Below are positions 37,957 to 50,000 of a DNA stretch of 64,000 nucleotides, piece by piece. The stretch's first letter is position 1. Each line of letters opens with the position of its first letter. Source of the DNA: Draconibacterium mangrovi (GTDB taxonomy: Bacteria > Bacteroidota > Bacteroidia > Bacteroidales > Prolixibacteraceae). Below the pieces are notes generated by a model. That model was not told the DNA's origin. It made no database searches and saw nothing but the letters and a program-made list of their open reading frames with translations. Made by a program: the position numbers and the translations under genes. Location of the stretch: NCBI RefSeq assembly GCF_010586825.1, contig NZ_JAAAGB010000004.1, forward strand, positions 310,001 through 374,000, written 5' to 3'.

Positions 37957-39213
37957 ATGAATGCATACCTCTTTCTTATTGGCCTTTGTGTCATTATAAT
38001 ATTTTCTTTTTTCACTAATATGTTTTCGCGGAAAACCAACGTGCCTAGTGTGTTGATTTTAATATTGCTGGGTGTTGGAGTACAGGAATTAATGACCTAC
38101 TTTGAAATGGAGCCCGATTATTTCTGGGCACTCGAAGTATTAGGAATTGTTGGATTGATAATGATCGTGCTGGAAGCCGCTCTCGATCTTGAGTTGAAGA
38201 AGGAGAACTGGCCAATTATATGGAAATCGTTTACCATCGCTTCTTTATCGTTGGGATTAACAGCCGTTTCAATTGCATTTATCATTCAGTCTTTTATCCC
38301 CGAAATCAATTTCTTACCGGCACTGGTTTACGCTTTGCCACTTTCAATAATGAGCAGTGCGATCATCATACCAAGTGTTGCGAACCTTACAAAATACAAA
38401 CGGGAATTTTTAATTTACGAAAGCACATTCTCTGATATTTTGGGTATAATGGTGTTTTACATGATTGTTGAAAACCTTCATGTTGAAGGGATGCGCCAGT
38501 TAAGTTTTGCCATTGGCAGTAACATCGTACTTACGTTGGTAATTTCGGTGGTACTATGTTATGGTTTACTTTATATCATTCAAAATATTAAAGGCGATGC
38601 AAAGTTTTTCCTGTTTTTGGCGGTGCTGGTTTTACTATATGCCGTTGGTAAAATGTTCCATCTGTCGTCGTTAATTATAATTTTAATGTTTGGCCTTCTT
38701 TTACGTAATTACAAAGTTTTACTTTTTGGAAGGCTCCGTGAGTGGTTAAACGATGCAAGAATTGATGGTCTTTTTGATCAGTTTAATATGATAACCACAG
38801 AAACCGCCTTTCTGGTGCGTACTTTCTTCTTCGTTGTTTTTGGGATGACTTTACCGCTGGCGTCGTTATTTAGCGGGAAAGTTTGGCTGATCAGCGTTAT
38901 CTTCCTGGCGGTTACTTACATTTTACGATTTGGATTATTCTATGTTATCGAACGAAAAGATACGCTGCCGCAAACATTTATAGCACCAAAAGGATTAATT
39001 ACAGTGCTACTGTTTTTTGCTATTCCCGAATCGTTAAGGGCCGAGAAATTTGAAGGAGCTGTATTGTTTGTTGTAATTATCGCAACCAGTTTAATTATGG
39101 CGTGGGCTTTAATTGCAACAAAAAGTACGAGTACAAAAAATGGGGGAGATGAAGAGAGTTCGGAAGGTGATGAGGGGAAAAACTCTGATTTTATTGAGCT
39201 GCCGATTGACTAA
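37957..39213 (+). CDS. cation:proton antiporter (Na+/H+ exchanger family)
   Basis: A 418-residue inner-membrane protein with about 11-12 predicted helices covering the Na_H_Exchanger domain. Family segments include VPSVLILILLGVGVQ near 30, an acidic half-helix site in VGLIMIVLEAALDLELKK, and LIYESTFSDILGIMVFYMIVE with a central Asp. The last 35 residues are hydrophilic and acidic. It likely exports Na+ or K+ for pH and salt balance, fitting a marine habitat. Not a clear NhaA or NhaB; CPA1-type is most likely. Confidence 0.85.
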   Translation: MNAYLFLIGLCVIIIFSFFTNMFSRKTNVPSVLILILLGVGVQELMTYFEMEPDYFWALEVLGIVGLIMIVLEAALDLELKKENWPIIWKSFTIASLSLGLTAVSIAFIIQSFIPEINFLPALVYALPLSIMSSAIIIPSVANLTKYKREFLIYESTFSDILGIMVFYMIVENLHVEGMRQLSFAIGSNIVLTLVISVVLCYGLLYIIQNIKGDAKFFLFLAVLVLLYAVGKMFHLSSLIIILMFGLLLRNYKVLLFGRLREWLNDARIDGLFDQFNMITTETAFLVRTFFFVVFGMTLPLASLFSGKVWLISVIFLAVTYILRFGLFYVIERKDTLPQTFIAPKGLITVLLFFAIPESLRAEKFEGAVLFVVIIATSLIMAWALIATKSTSTKNGGDEESSEGDEGKNSDFIELPID

Positions 39214-39347
39214 TCACGATTAGAAATAAAACTGAGCTTTTGGTTCATTTATTCCCAAAGTCTCCTTTCTTTACTATTGGCATTAACCATTGTAATTTCA
39301 GAGCTTCGCTTGAGGCTCACTCCGAAAAACAATTGGTATAAAATAAA

Positions 39348-39378
39348 AAAGGTTGCCATTTTTGTAATGACAACCTTT
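39348..39378. terminator. bidirectional terminator between antiporter and sigma factor genes
   Basis: AAAGGTTG (39348-39355) pairs with CAACCTTT (39371-39378), extended by ATT/AAT, with A-tract before and T-tract after. It serves the converging sigma factor gene (minus) and possibly the antiporter (plus). Confidence 0.8.
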
Positions 39379-39390
39379 CTTTTTTTCTCC

Positions 39391-40251
39391 TTAGCCCAGA
39401 TATGATTTTAATAATTTGCTACGCGATGTATGTCTTAATCGTCTGATAGCTTTTTCTTTTATCTGCCTTACCCTTTCGCGGGTTAATCCAAATCGTTCAC
39501 CGATTTCCTCCAATGTCATTTCCTGGCACCCTATGCCAAAAAACAGTTTAATGATGTCACTTTCTCGCTCAGTCAACGTTGCTAACGCGCGAAAAATTTC
39601 TCTTGCCAAAGATTCGTTAATAAGGCTCTTGTCGGCATTTGGCGAATCGTTGTTCACCAATACGTCAAGAAGACTGTTGTCTTCACCATCAACAAATGGT
39701 GCATCAACCGATACATGTCTTCCCGATACTCTTAAAGTATCAGCAACCTTATCAGCAGGCAGCTCTAATGTTTCAGCTAACTCTTCAGGCGACGGTTTAC
39801 GTTCGTGTTCTTGCTCAAATTTTGAATAAGCCTTATTGATCTTATTCAGTGAACCTACCTGGTTCAAAGGCAAACGAACAATACGCGACTGCTCTGCAAG
39901 CGCTTGAAGAATAGATTGGCGAATCCACCATACTGCGTAAGAAATGAACTTAAAACCGCGGGTTTCATCGAACTTCTCAGCTGCTTTAATCAACCCAAGG
40001 TTTCCTTCGTTAATTAAATCGGGTAAGCTTAGTCCCTGGTTTTGGTACTGCTTAGCCACCGATACTACAAATCGAAGGTTTGCTCTTGTAAGTTTCTCCA
40101 AAGCTGCCTGATCGCCCTTTTTAATCCGCTGTGCTAACTCCACTTCTTCCTCTACAGTAATCAGCTCTTCCTTACCAATTTCCTGCAAATACTTATCTAA
40201 AGAGGCACTTTCACGGTTAGTGATCGACTTTGTGATCTTTAGTTGTCTCAT
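39391..40251 (-). CDS. rpoD: primary RNA polymerase sigma factor
   Basis: Group 1 sigma-70 of the short Bacteroidota form, 286 residues without region 1.1. Region 1.2 is [16 protein letters not shown]; region 2 has [51 protein letters not shown] (2.3/2.4, given as a region); region 3 follows; and region 4 ends [29 protein letters not shown]. It directs transcription from the TAnnTTTG promoters seen in this window, including probably its own (40274-40305). Confidence 0.97.
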   Translation of the reverse strand: MRQLKITKSITNRESASLDKYLQEIGKEELITVEEEVELAQRIKKGDQAALEKLTRANLRFVVSVAKQYQNQGLSLPDLINEGNLGLIKAAEKFDETRGFKFISYAVWWIRQSILQALAEQSRIVRLPLNQVGSLNKINKAYSKFEQEHERKPSPEELAETLELPADKVADTLRVSGRHVSVDAPFVDGEDNSLLDVLVNNDSPNADKSLINESLAREIFRALATLTERESDIIKLFFGIGCQEMTLEEIGERFGLTRERVRQIKEKAIRRLRHTSRSKLLKSYLG

Positions 40252-40273
40252 ATATAATCCTTAAAAAATCGTG

Positions 40274-40305
40274 CAAATATAGAACATTAATATCTAATGG
40301 TCAAG
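40274..40305 (-). promoter_or_regulatory. promoter of the sigma factor gene
   Basis: On the minus strand CTTG at 40302-40305 is followed after 20 bp by TATATTTG at 40274-40281. This is a near-perfect Bacteroidota promoter (TTTG, 19-21 bp, TAnnTTTG), ending 22 bp upstream of the start codon. Confidence 0.7.
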
Positions 40306-40363
40306 GAGAAAGCTCATCGTATTCTGTAATTAATACAAAGTTAAAGGTTATGTACTTTGAATG

Positions 40364-41803
40364 TTAACGTTCAACGCCAAAAACATAGTATGCTGATTCC
40401 CCATTTGGATAAACACCTTCAACCAGAATTCCTCCTCTCGCATTTCCAACTTCTCTCTTAAAATCTGATACCTCGTAAATAGGTTTTTTGTTTACCGAGG
40501 TAATAATAAAACCTTTTTCGAGACCGGCATCCTTTAGTTTTCCTTTATTCAGACTGGTGATCATGATGCCATTATTGATTCCCAAATCTTGTTTAACACT
40601 GTTACTAACTGTTTCAAACTCGGCACCCAGCACGGTTATATTGTCGCGTACTATTTCGGTGTCGCCATGTTTGTTACGCAAGGTAACGGTAAATTGTTTC
40701 TTTTCATTGTCTCTAATTACAACAATGTCAACATTGTCGCCCGGACGGTACTGACTAACTTTTTCCTGTAGCTCGGCTGCTGTTTTTACTTTATCTCCAT
40801 CAACGCTGATGATTACATCTTCTTCTTTTATGCCGGCTTCGTTGGCAGCTCCGTTCTCAACGACTCCACCTATATAAACACCTTCCACCTTGTCAAGGTT
40901 CAGTTCTTCAGCAATTTCTGCATTTACGTCGCCAATATTTACACCGAGTAATGCACGTTGTACCTCTCCAAATTCTTTTAAGTCTTCAACAACTTTTTTT
41001 ACAATTGAAACAGGTACAGCAAAAGAATATCCGGTATATGATCCTGTCTGTGAGGCAATTGCAGTGTTAATTCCAATCAGGTTGCCTTGCTGATTCACAA
41101 GTGCTCCTCCGCTGTTTCCTGGATTTACTGCCGCATCGGTTTGAATAAACGATTCGATACGATACTGATCCTGGTTAATTCCCAGGTTTCGTCCTTGCGA
41201 ACTGATAATACCAGCAGTTACTGTAGAGGTAAGATTAAACGGGTTACCAACTGCCAAAACCCATTCGCCAAGTTTCAGATTATCAGAATTTCCATAAGTT
41301 AAATATGGTAAATCTTCGGCGTCAACTTTTAACAGGGCAATATCGGTTGATGGATCGGTTCCAACCAACCGGGCTTCAAACTCGCGTTTGTCGTTTAATA
41401 TTACTTTAATGTTCTGTGCATCTTCAATAACGTGGTTATTGGTAATAATGTACCCATCTTCCGACATAATTACACCTGATCCAAAACCTTGTCTCACTTG
41501 TGGTTGTTGCCTTTGCAAGCCAAAAAACTCATCAAGAAACGGATTACCGCTCGACCATTGACCCGTACGAACTGATTTTGTGGCAATATGCACTACCGCA
41601 TGAATTGATTTTTCGGCGGCAAAAGTTAAATCGGGTAACTGTTGTTCACTGTCTGCGGGGTAATTAACAAATCGTGCTGCTTGCTCTTCTTTCACTGTTA
41701 CAACTTGTGGCTTGTCGAAAAAAGTGCTGTAAGCCCAAACTCCTACAAATGCACCTGCTATAACAAGTAAAAATGTCAGCGAAATTCTTCCTACTCTTTT
41801 CAT
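40364..41803 (-). CDS. degP: DegP/HtrA-type periplasmic serine protease
   Basis: Envelope protein-quality-control protease, 479 residues. An N-terminal membrane anchor or signal (7-25) is followed by a trypsin-like domain with catalytic His124 (TNNHVIED), Asp154 (TDIALLKV) and Ser231 (NPGNSGGALV). Two PDZ domains follow at about 275-370 and 390-475. The triad is complete, so it should be active. A TAAATTTG -7 box lies 49 bp upstream, and an inverted repeat in the leader (GTTCTT/AAGAAC, 41823-41850) could form a hairpin in the mRNA. Confidence 0.95.
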   Translation of the reverse strand: MKRVGRISLTFLLVIAGAFVGVWAYSTFFDKPQVVTVKEEQAARFVNYPADSEQQLPDLTFAAEKSIHAVVHIATKSVRTGQWSSGNPFLDEFFGLQRQQPQVRQGFGSGVIMSEDGYIITNNHVIEDAQNIKVILNDKREFEARLVGTDPSTDIALLKVDAEDLPYLTYGNSDNLKLGEWVLAVGNPFNLTSTVTAGIISSQGRNLGINQDQYRIESFIQTDAAVNPGNSGGALVNQQGNLIGINTAIASQTGSYTGYSFAVPVSIVKKVVEDLKEFGEVQRALLGVNIGDVNAEIAEELNLDKVEGVYIGGVVENGAANEAGIKEEDVIISVDGDKVKTAAELQEKVSQYRPGDNVDIVVIRDNEKKQFTVTLRNKHGDTEIVRDNITVLGAEFETVSNSVKQDLGINNGIMITSLNKGKLKDAGLEKGFIITSVNKKPIYEVSDFKREVGNARGGILVEGVYPNGESAYYVFGVER

Positions 41804-41822
41804 AACTTAAAATTTTTAAAAC

Positions 41823-41859
41823 GTTCTTGTTTTCTCAGGGAATTAAGAACGCAAATTTA
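41823..41859 (-). promoter_or_regulatory. degP -7 box with adjacent inverted repeat
   Basis: On the minus strand TAAATTTG (41852-41859) matches TAnnTTTG exactly. Just downstream, CGTTCTT and AAGAACG (41822-41851) form an inverted repeat across the likely start of transcription, placed to be an operator or leader hairpin. Confidence 0.5.
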
Positions 41860-41999
41860 TTGCCACTGTTTTGCTTGTCTGCCAGTGATTGCCGCTATTT
41901 TGCATAATTTAACACGCACATGCTTATAGTGTTAAAAAGTGAAAATAAAAACGGTGTCAACTGAAAGTATGTCAGTATGGCTTGACAGAACGTGCAAAT

Positions 42000-42020
42000 A
42001 ATACGACAATTTATCGTATT
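42000..42020 (-). terminator. AT-rich terminator of the LOG-family gene
   Basis: AATACGA (42000-42006) pairs with TCGTATT (42014-42020), flanked by AAATA and AATAATT. It lies 22 bp beyond the LOG gene stop. Confidence 0.45.
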
Positions 42021-42041
42021 AATAATTACAAATACAAGCAA

Positions 42042-42623
42042 TTATTTTTCGGGAACTTTAAACCATTTGGAATCAAGTTCTACTTCCTCGTAATTTTCGA
42101 TGTATTTCATCGCTTCTTCCGGCGTTTCTGCCACAAAATATAATTGTCGGTAAATATCTTTTGCAAATAGTTCGACATATGAAACCTCAAATTGTTTAAA
42201 GAGGTTGTCGAAAAAATTATTAGTGTTAACAAATACAATTGGTTTGTGGTGATAGGAGAGTTGGCGAAGTGTAATAACCTCCAGTATTTCTTCGAGCGTA
42301 CCAAAACCACCGGGCAATGCAATAAAAGCATCCGACATGTCGCGCATTTGAGCTTTCCGTTCCATCATATCAGTGGTAATTATTACTTCGTGCGAGTTGT
42401 TGGAGGCCAGCGAACGGCCGATCATTCGTTCAGGAATAATACCTACTGTTTTTGCACCTGCTTTGCTGGCAGCGATGGTAGCCGCCTCCATAAGTCCAAC
42501 ATTGGCACCACCATTTATTAAACTATGGCCGCTGTTACCAATTAGCTCGCCCAGGTTTTGTGCGGCCTCGAAGTACTTTTCGTTTATGGCATTGCTCGAT
42601 GAGCAGAAAACACAGATGTTCAT
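42042..42623 (-). CDS. LOG-family protein (Rossman-fold nucleotide phosphoribohydrolase)
   Basis: A 193-residue cytoplasmic protein of the TIGR00730/LOG family, with CVFCSSSNAINEKYFEAAQ at the N-terminus, INGGANVGLMEA near 38-50 and the defining PGGFGTLEEILEVIT motif near 103-118. Members remove the base from cytokinin-type nucleoside monophosphates or act as general AMP/GMP-like nucleosidases. The bacterial role is not settled. It lies downstream of gyrB, separated by that gene's terminator, so it is expressed separately. Confidence 0.9.
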   Translation of the reverse strand: MNICVFCSSSNAINEKYFEAAQNLGELIGNSGHSLINGGANVGLMEAATIAASKAGAKTVGIIPERMIGRSLASNNSHEVIITTDMMERKAQMRDMSDAFIALPGGFGTLEEILEVITLRQLSYHHKPIVFVNTNNFFDNLFKQFEVSYVELFAKDIYRQLYFVAETPEEAMKYIENYEEVELDSKWFKVPEK

Positions 42624-42646
42624 ATGTTAGGATTTAGTTAAGCGAA

Positions 42647-42673
42647 AAAATCCGGGAAATGATCCCGGATTTT
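42647..42673 (-). terminator. terminator of gyrB
   Basis: ATCCGGGA (42650-42657) pairs with TCCCGGAT (42663-42670), flanked by AAA/TTT, giving an 11-bp stem with a 5-nt loop. On the minus strand it ends in a T-run, 66 bp after the gyrB stop. Confidence 0.85.
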
Positions 42674-42738
42674 AACACAGTATTTTATTAATAGCATTCC
42701 GAATCGTAACTCGCCGTGCTATTTGTTGTTCAAACGAA

Positions 42739-44718
<1,980 letters not shown>

Positions 44719-45055
44719 TTAAAATTAAATCCTCTAAAATAAAATAGTTTCCCCCGCAAAAAATTCTTTAAAACTTTTCGAAGAAAACTAGTTGATTTTT
44801 AAGCTCTTATCTTGTTCTAAAAATGATCTGATAATCACGCCACAAATATATAAAAAATAGGCAGAAATGTGCTGTTTTTAATGTGTTAAAAGACCTTATT
44901 TTTCAACAAAATATTAACCTCAAAATCAGGGTGAAGCAGCCGGTTTTTATTTCGGAGAAAATTGAGTAGAAAAAACGGTTAAATTGAGTCTGGTTTTTTC
45001 GTTAATTACATTCATTTTTCTGGAAAATTACCAGCATTGATGAGAGTAAAGTAAG

Positions 45056-45135
45056 TTGAATCTAACTCTCCCTCATTCCCTCTCTACGCGTAGAGAGGGA
45101 CGATTGTGTCGCAGGCGCAATCAGGGTGAGTGTTT
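45056..45135. repeat. palindromic intergenic repeat
   Basis: A perfect 22-bp palindrome (45078-45099, centre TACGCGTA, arms CCCTCTC/GAGAGGG) lies inside outer partly matching arms (ACTCTCCCT near 45065 and AGGGTGAGTGT near 45122). The arrangement resembles short repeats commonly dispersed in intergenic regions of Bacteroidota genomes. Function unknown. Confidence 0.6.
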
Positions 45136-45181
45136 AAATCTTGATCCAGATTTCGCTATTGATTTTCAAGTGACTCCAACG

Positions 45182-45209
45182 AAAAAAGGGAAGCTTTTGC
45201 CTCCCTTTT
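45182..45209 (-). terminator. terminator of the outer-membrane/TPR operon
   Basis: AAAAGGGAAGC (45184-45194) pairs with GCCTCCCTTTT (45199-45209), one mismatch and a TTTT loop, 25 bp after the barrel gene stop. On the minus strand a T-run follows. Confidence 0.8.
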
Positions 45210-45233
45210 ACCGAATTGAGTTGTTAGTATTGT

Positions 45234-47051
45234 TTAGAACGAATAGCTTATACCGGCCAGCATATTAAAGCTTTGTACCGGGTATCCGAACCAGCGTTGA
45301 TATTTTTGAAAACCAAAGTTGTTGAGTTGTGCAAACACCGAAAATTGATTGGTGATCTGGTAGTTGCCTTTTACGTTTAGATCGAAAGCTGTTTCCAGGT
45401 TGTTTTTGTCTATCCTTACACCATTTCCATTAAATGTGTCGTCATTAATGATCAATGCTTTCCTTTCACCCATTAAAAAGATATCAGCCGACAAACTTAA
45501 TTGGTCGTTTACTTTGTAACCAATGTTTAAGTTTGCGTCCCAGGTTGGCATATTCCACGCTTCTGTATTTTCCTTAGGAAGTGTGAAGTTACTAGGATAC
45601 GCAAAAGTTTGCTCTTCAGTTTGATAGTTGTAATAATTCACTGAAGCTGTCAAGTCAACATTGTCTGACGAGGCGTGAAATATTTCCGCATTAAGTTTTA
45701 GTCGGTTCATATTTCCATAGAGTACATCAAATGTATTGTCGACAATCGATAGGGCAGGATTGTATGCCGGATCGAGATATAATGCTTCGCTCAGGTAGTA
45801 AAACGGTTGGTTGTCGATTATAGCATATTCTGCCGAAATTTTAAAGTTGGTCTTTTTCGAGAACTTACCATCAAAACCACCATAAAAACGAAACTTTTGG
45901 AACGAATTCATTACATCGTGCTCCGGATCTACAAATGGATTTTCGTAGGCTATTTTTGAATAGTAATTGCTAACGTAATCGCCATCAATACCGGCATAAA
46001 GATTTATCAGCTCCGGAACCGGTGCCCAGTTGGCGCGGATATTAGGCGAAATTTTAGCTTCGGTATCTTCGTCGGAAACCATAACAAACCAGGTGTTTAC
46101 TCCCAGGGTAATGTTTGCTGTTTCGTCGCCAACAAACCAGGCCGGTTTGGCGTGTATGATAATCTGCGAACGGTTGCCGGTTGTTGAGTCAGCCTGTAGG
46201 AAAATATCGCTGGCCTGAGTGTATAAAATGCCACCTTCGAGCAGTCCAACGCCGGTAACCATTGGTTGCTGCACATCCAATACAAAACTGGCGTAATGTT
46301 CGCGCTGATCGGTTTTTGTTCCAAAATAATGGTAGGTAAAATCAAAACCAATGGTGGCATCGTCGTATTCGGCAGTCGGGTTTTTCAGCCCAATGTTAAT
46401 GCCGCCCTTAGCAAACGACTGTTTGGTATCGAAATAATTAATGGTCTGACCGTCTTCGAGCAAAGGATCAGGAACGGCTGTTAACGGGTAACCGTAGTAA
46501 TTAAATGCATCGTGTTTAAAATCCAGGTTCACCGAAAGTACATTGTCCTGAACCAGGTGTTTTACAAACAGATCGACCTCGTTCTTCATAAACGGAGCAT
46601 CCACTTTATTGCCGCCTTCCAGTTCAATATCGTCAAACGACGAAAGGTGCATGGCATGAATTCCAAACAACGAATTTCTTGAGTTTTGGTTGTTAAAGAA
46701 AACCTCGCCATACGGGCGGAAAGTTGTTCCCAAACCGGCGCGTACCAAACCGTAACCGTTGTCCTCATTCTTCGATGTCTCAACAATGGCTGCTTTTAAC
46801 GGATTCACCGAAAACGTGCTAAAAACAGGTTTGCTGTTAATGTTGTAGTTAAAGGTTGGTTTCTGGTGTTCCGTTTCATCAATTGTTGGCATGCTGTTTA
46901 GTTTGTTGGCATCAGAAAGTGTGGGTTTGTAGGCTTTTGTAACCTCAACCTCCTTCGTAAGCGTGGTGTCTTGTTGCGCCTGTACAAAAACGGCAGTACC
47001 AAGTAATATAAGTGTGAAAATATATCGTGCTGTTTTAAACATGTTGTGCAT
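45234..47051 (-). CDS. outer-membrane beta-barrel protein (TonB-receptor-like, no plug)
   Basis: A 605-residue secreted protein (MHNMFKTARYIFTLILLG signal; the ATG at residue 4 is an alternative start). After TLTKEVEVTKAYKPTLSDANKLNSMP (given as region 28-55) it is rich in alternating beta strands and ends QSFNMLAGISYSF, with the terminal Phe of an outer-membrane barrel. Carboxypeptidase-like and plug domains of SusC-type proteins are absent. It starts 3 bp after the TPR gene stop, so the two are co-transcribed; conserved in this phylum as a TPR-barrel pair, probably in envelope biogenesis. Exact function unknown. Confidence 0.75.
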   Translation of the reverse strand: MHNMFKTARYIFTLILLGTAVFVQAQQDTTLTKEVEVTKAYKPTLSDANKLNSMPTIDETEHQKPTFNYNINSKPVFSTFSVNPLKAAIVETSKNEDNGYGLVRAGLGTTFRPYGEVFFNNQNSRNSLFGIHAMHLSSFDDIELEGGNKVDAPFMKNEVDLFVKHLVQDNVLSVNLDFKHDAFNYYGYPLTAVPDPLLEDGQTINYFDTKQSFAKGGINIGLKNPTAEYDDATIGFDFTYHYFGTKTDQREHYASFVLDVQQPMVTGVGLLEGGILYTQASDIFLQADSTTGNRSQIIIHAKPAWFVGDETANITLGVNTWFVMVSDEDTEAKISPNIRANWAPVPELINLYAGIDGDYVSNYYSKIAYENPFVDPEHDVMNSFQKFRFYGGFDGKFSKKTNFKISAEYAIIDNQPFYYLSEALYLDPAYNPALSIVDNTFDVLYGNMNRLKLNAEIFHASSDNVDLTASVNYYNYQTEEQTFAYPSNFTLPKENTEAWNMPTWDANLNIGYKVNDQLSLSADIFLMGERKALIINDDTFNGNGVRIDKNNLETAFDLNVKGNYQITNQFSVFAQLNNFGFQKYQRWFGYPVQSFNMLAGISYSF

Positions 47052-47053
47052 TT

Positions 47054-50000
47054 TTAGTTTTGTTTAATTTCCATTTGGAACGAGCTGTCAACTGCGTTTT
47101 GTTGTTCCTGTGCTTCTTTTGCCAGAATAACATCAAGGCGTTGCTGCGCTTCGGCTTTTATTCCGTCGTTGTCGTCGTTATAATTTTCAGCAAGGCTTTT
47201 TAACGTATGTTTTGCCTGAAACTGATCGCCGCCATCTTCGTAAATGCTGGCCAGCAACAAAAAGGCTTTACCCAGCCAGTAAGTGTATGGCGTTCCTTTA
47301 TCTATAAAATCAACAATCTCTTCCTCGGCTTTTGCTCTGTTATTGTCGCGGTAATAAATTTCTGCCAACAGGTATTTGGCTTCAGCACCCTGTTCCAGTT
47401 TGGTGTCTTTTGCCACATCGCGTAACGGACTAATTGCCGAACTTAAATTGCCCAGTTCGTAGTTCGATTTTCCAATGGCATAATCCGTTTCCTTTTTCAG
47501 CGCTTCGTTGGCTACGTCTGATTTGTTTACTTTTTCGGCTGCTACAATTACCGCCTGATAATTTTGATTGATCAACTGGCAACGCATTTGGCCGGTGTTG
47601 GCACGAAGCGAATTCCATTTTCCGGTTGATTTTTCTTCCAGACGGTTAAACAGATCAAGCGCAGTATCGTAGTCGCCGGCATTATATGTCAGCTCCGATG
47701 CACGTGCAAGTGCCTGTTCTGTAAAAATATTATCGGGTTGGTTGGCTACAAACGAGTAGTGTGAATTGGCTTCCCCGTAACTGCCTTCTTTGTATTTTAT
47801 TTCTGCCAGATAGAAATGTGCATTGGCAGCGTAAGCTCCGTTTGGAAATTGATTCAGGTATTGTTGAAGCTGGATATCAGCATCATCATTTCCTGCCATA
47901 TAAACACGTTCTGCAGCCGAGTAAGTTAACTGATCCTGTTCCGATGCACTAACACTAACATCACCGCCCAAACGTTTTACGTAGGCAAAATAAGCATCCA
48001 CATTATTCAGTTCCACGTAGCAGTTTTTTATGCCTTGCAAAGCTGAATTGGCCTCGGGTGTACCTTTGTAGTTTTCGGCTACTTCTTTGTACTGGCTCAG
48101 CGCTTTGTTAAAGTCGCCGTTGTTGTAATTTACCAATCCCAGTTGCAACAGTGCATTACGATAATAATTACTGTTAGGATGGTTTTCAACGATCTCCTGA
48201 TACTGGCGAACGGCCTCGAAATTGTTGCCCAGTCTTTCGTTCGCACGCCCAAGTTCATACAAGGCGTCATCGTAGTAATCCGACTCCGGAAATTCGCGTA
48301 ACAACAGGTTCAGGTTGTTGATCTTGTCTTGCTGTTTACGCTGTAGCCCCTGGCAAAATGCAATTTGTAACAGCGCATAATCGGCTTCCAGCATTTTTAT
48401 GTTATAGGCACGCTCGTAATTATCGATGGCCTGCGCATAATTTGTATTCAGGAAATAATAGTCGCCAATACGGTTGTATGCGTCGGCAATTTTTGGTGTT
48501 CGTTTGCCCTGCATTTTTTCCACGTACTGTCGGAAATGTTGGTGTGCCGCTTCTTTATTATCGGTTTTCAGATAAGCATAGCCCATGTTGTAGTCGGCAT
48601 TTAAAACCTCGGCATCGTTTGTGGAAGCAGAACTTCGTGCGAACTGGTTGTACGACGCGATAGAATTGTTGTAATCGCCCACACGGTATAAGGCTTCCGA
48701 TTTCCAGTACAGTGCCCGCGCTTTTATTTCTTTACTGTAGTTTCCATTGGCCAGCGACAGGTCGAAATTTTCGATCGCCTCGTTGTACATCAGATTATTG
48801 AAAAGCTCCAAACCACGGTAAAATGTTACGCGCTGGTAAGCTTCTAAAATATGGGGCGTTTTGTTTTGTATTTTCTCAATCGACTCAATAGCGTCTTTGT
48901 AGTTTTTGGTAACCATGTATACCTCGCCCAGAATTTCGTAGGCTTCGGCATTTTTTGGAGAGTTTGGATATTCCGCAATGTAGCGGTCGAAAGCTTTTAT
49001 GGTTTCGTTAAACGGAGAGTAAGAAAGCTCGTAGGTTAATTTGGCGTAACTGAACAAAGCGTCTTCTTTAATGTCCGGGTTGAAATCGAATTCCGAAGCC
49101 GCATTATAGGCTGTTTTTGCCTTTTCCTTGTCGTCCAGTTTTATGAAACAATCGGCCAGATGATAGTAGGCGTTTTGTGTCATTTCATCTTCGCCGGTAG
49201 CCGCTTTTTGTAACAATTCGGCTGCTTCGGTAAATTTATTGGTATGGTAGTAACAAAATCCAAGAATGTAATTTTCTTCGCGTGTTTTTGTCCCCGATGT
49301 TTTAAAATATCTCTCGAGGTAAGGAATGGCGTTTTCGTATTGGCCTAAATGAAAATACGAATCGCCAACAATTTTTGCCAACTCGGTTTGGTGCTCTTCC
49401 TGCACATCATCGATAATGGTTGTGGTGTAGTTTACCACCTCGTTGTATTTCTTTTGTTTGTAGTAGACATGGCTGACATACAATGGAATTACCGGCGAAT
49501 ACGACGGGTCGTTGTTCAGCGCCCTAAAAGCTTCAAGTGCCGCATCGTAATCCTCTCTTAAGTACAAAATGTGCGCACAGTAGTAGGTGGCCGGTTTGCT
49601 GTACAAATTATTGGTGTTCCGGATGGCCATAAATTCGCGGTAGGCCACATCGGTGTTTCCTTCTTCGAGGTTGGCAAATCCATTCTGGTATTGCAATTCA
49701 ATGCGTTCATTGTCCGAAAGGTCGCTGCGGTCTACTTTTGCAAAAGTGCGAATGGCCAAAGAATATTGCCGTTTTTCAAACTGGTTTTTACCAAGGTTAA
49801 ATTGCGCACTGTTCATGTACGGACTATCAGGATAGGTTTCAACAAACGTGCGGATCAGCTTGTCGCCCGATCGGTAACCGGCGTGAAGTGCCGAAACAGC
49901 TTTGAAATATTCGGCTTCTGAATACAGTTCCGATTTGGGCTCAACACGTTTCTGAATTTTCTCAAATTGCCGGTAAGTTGAAATGTATTTTCCTTTGTTG

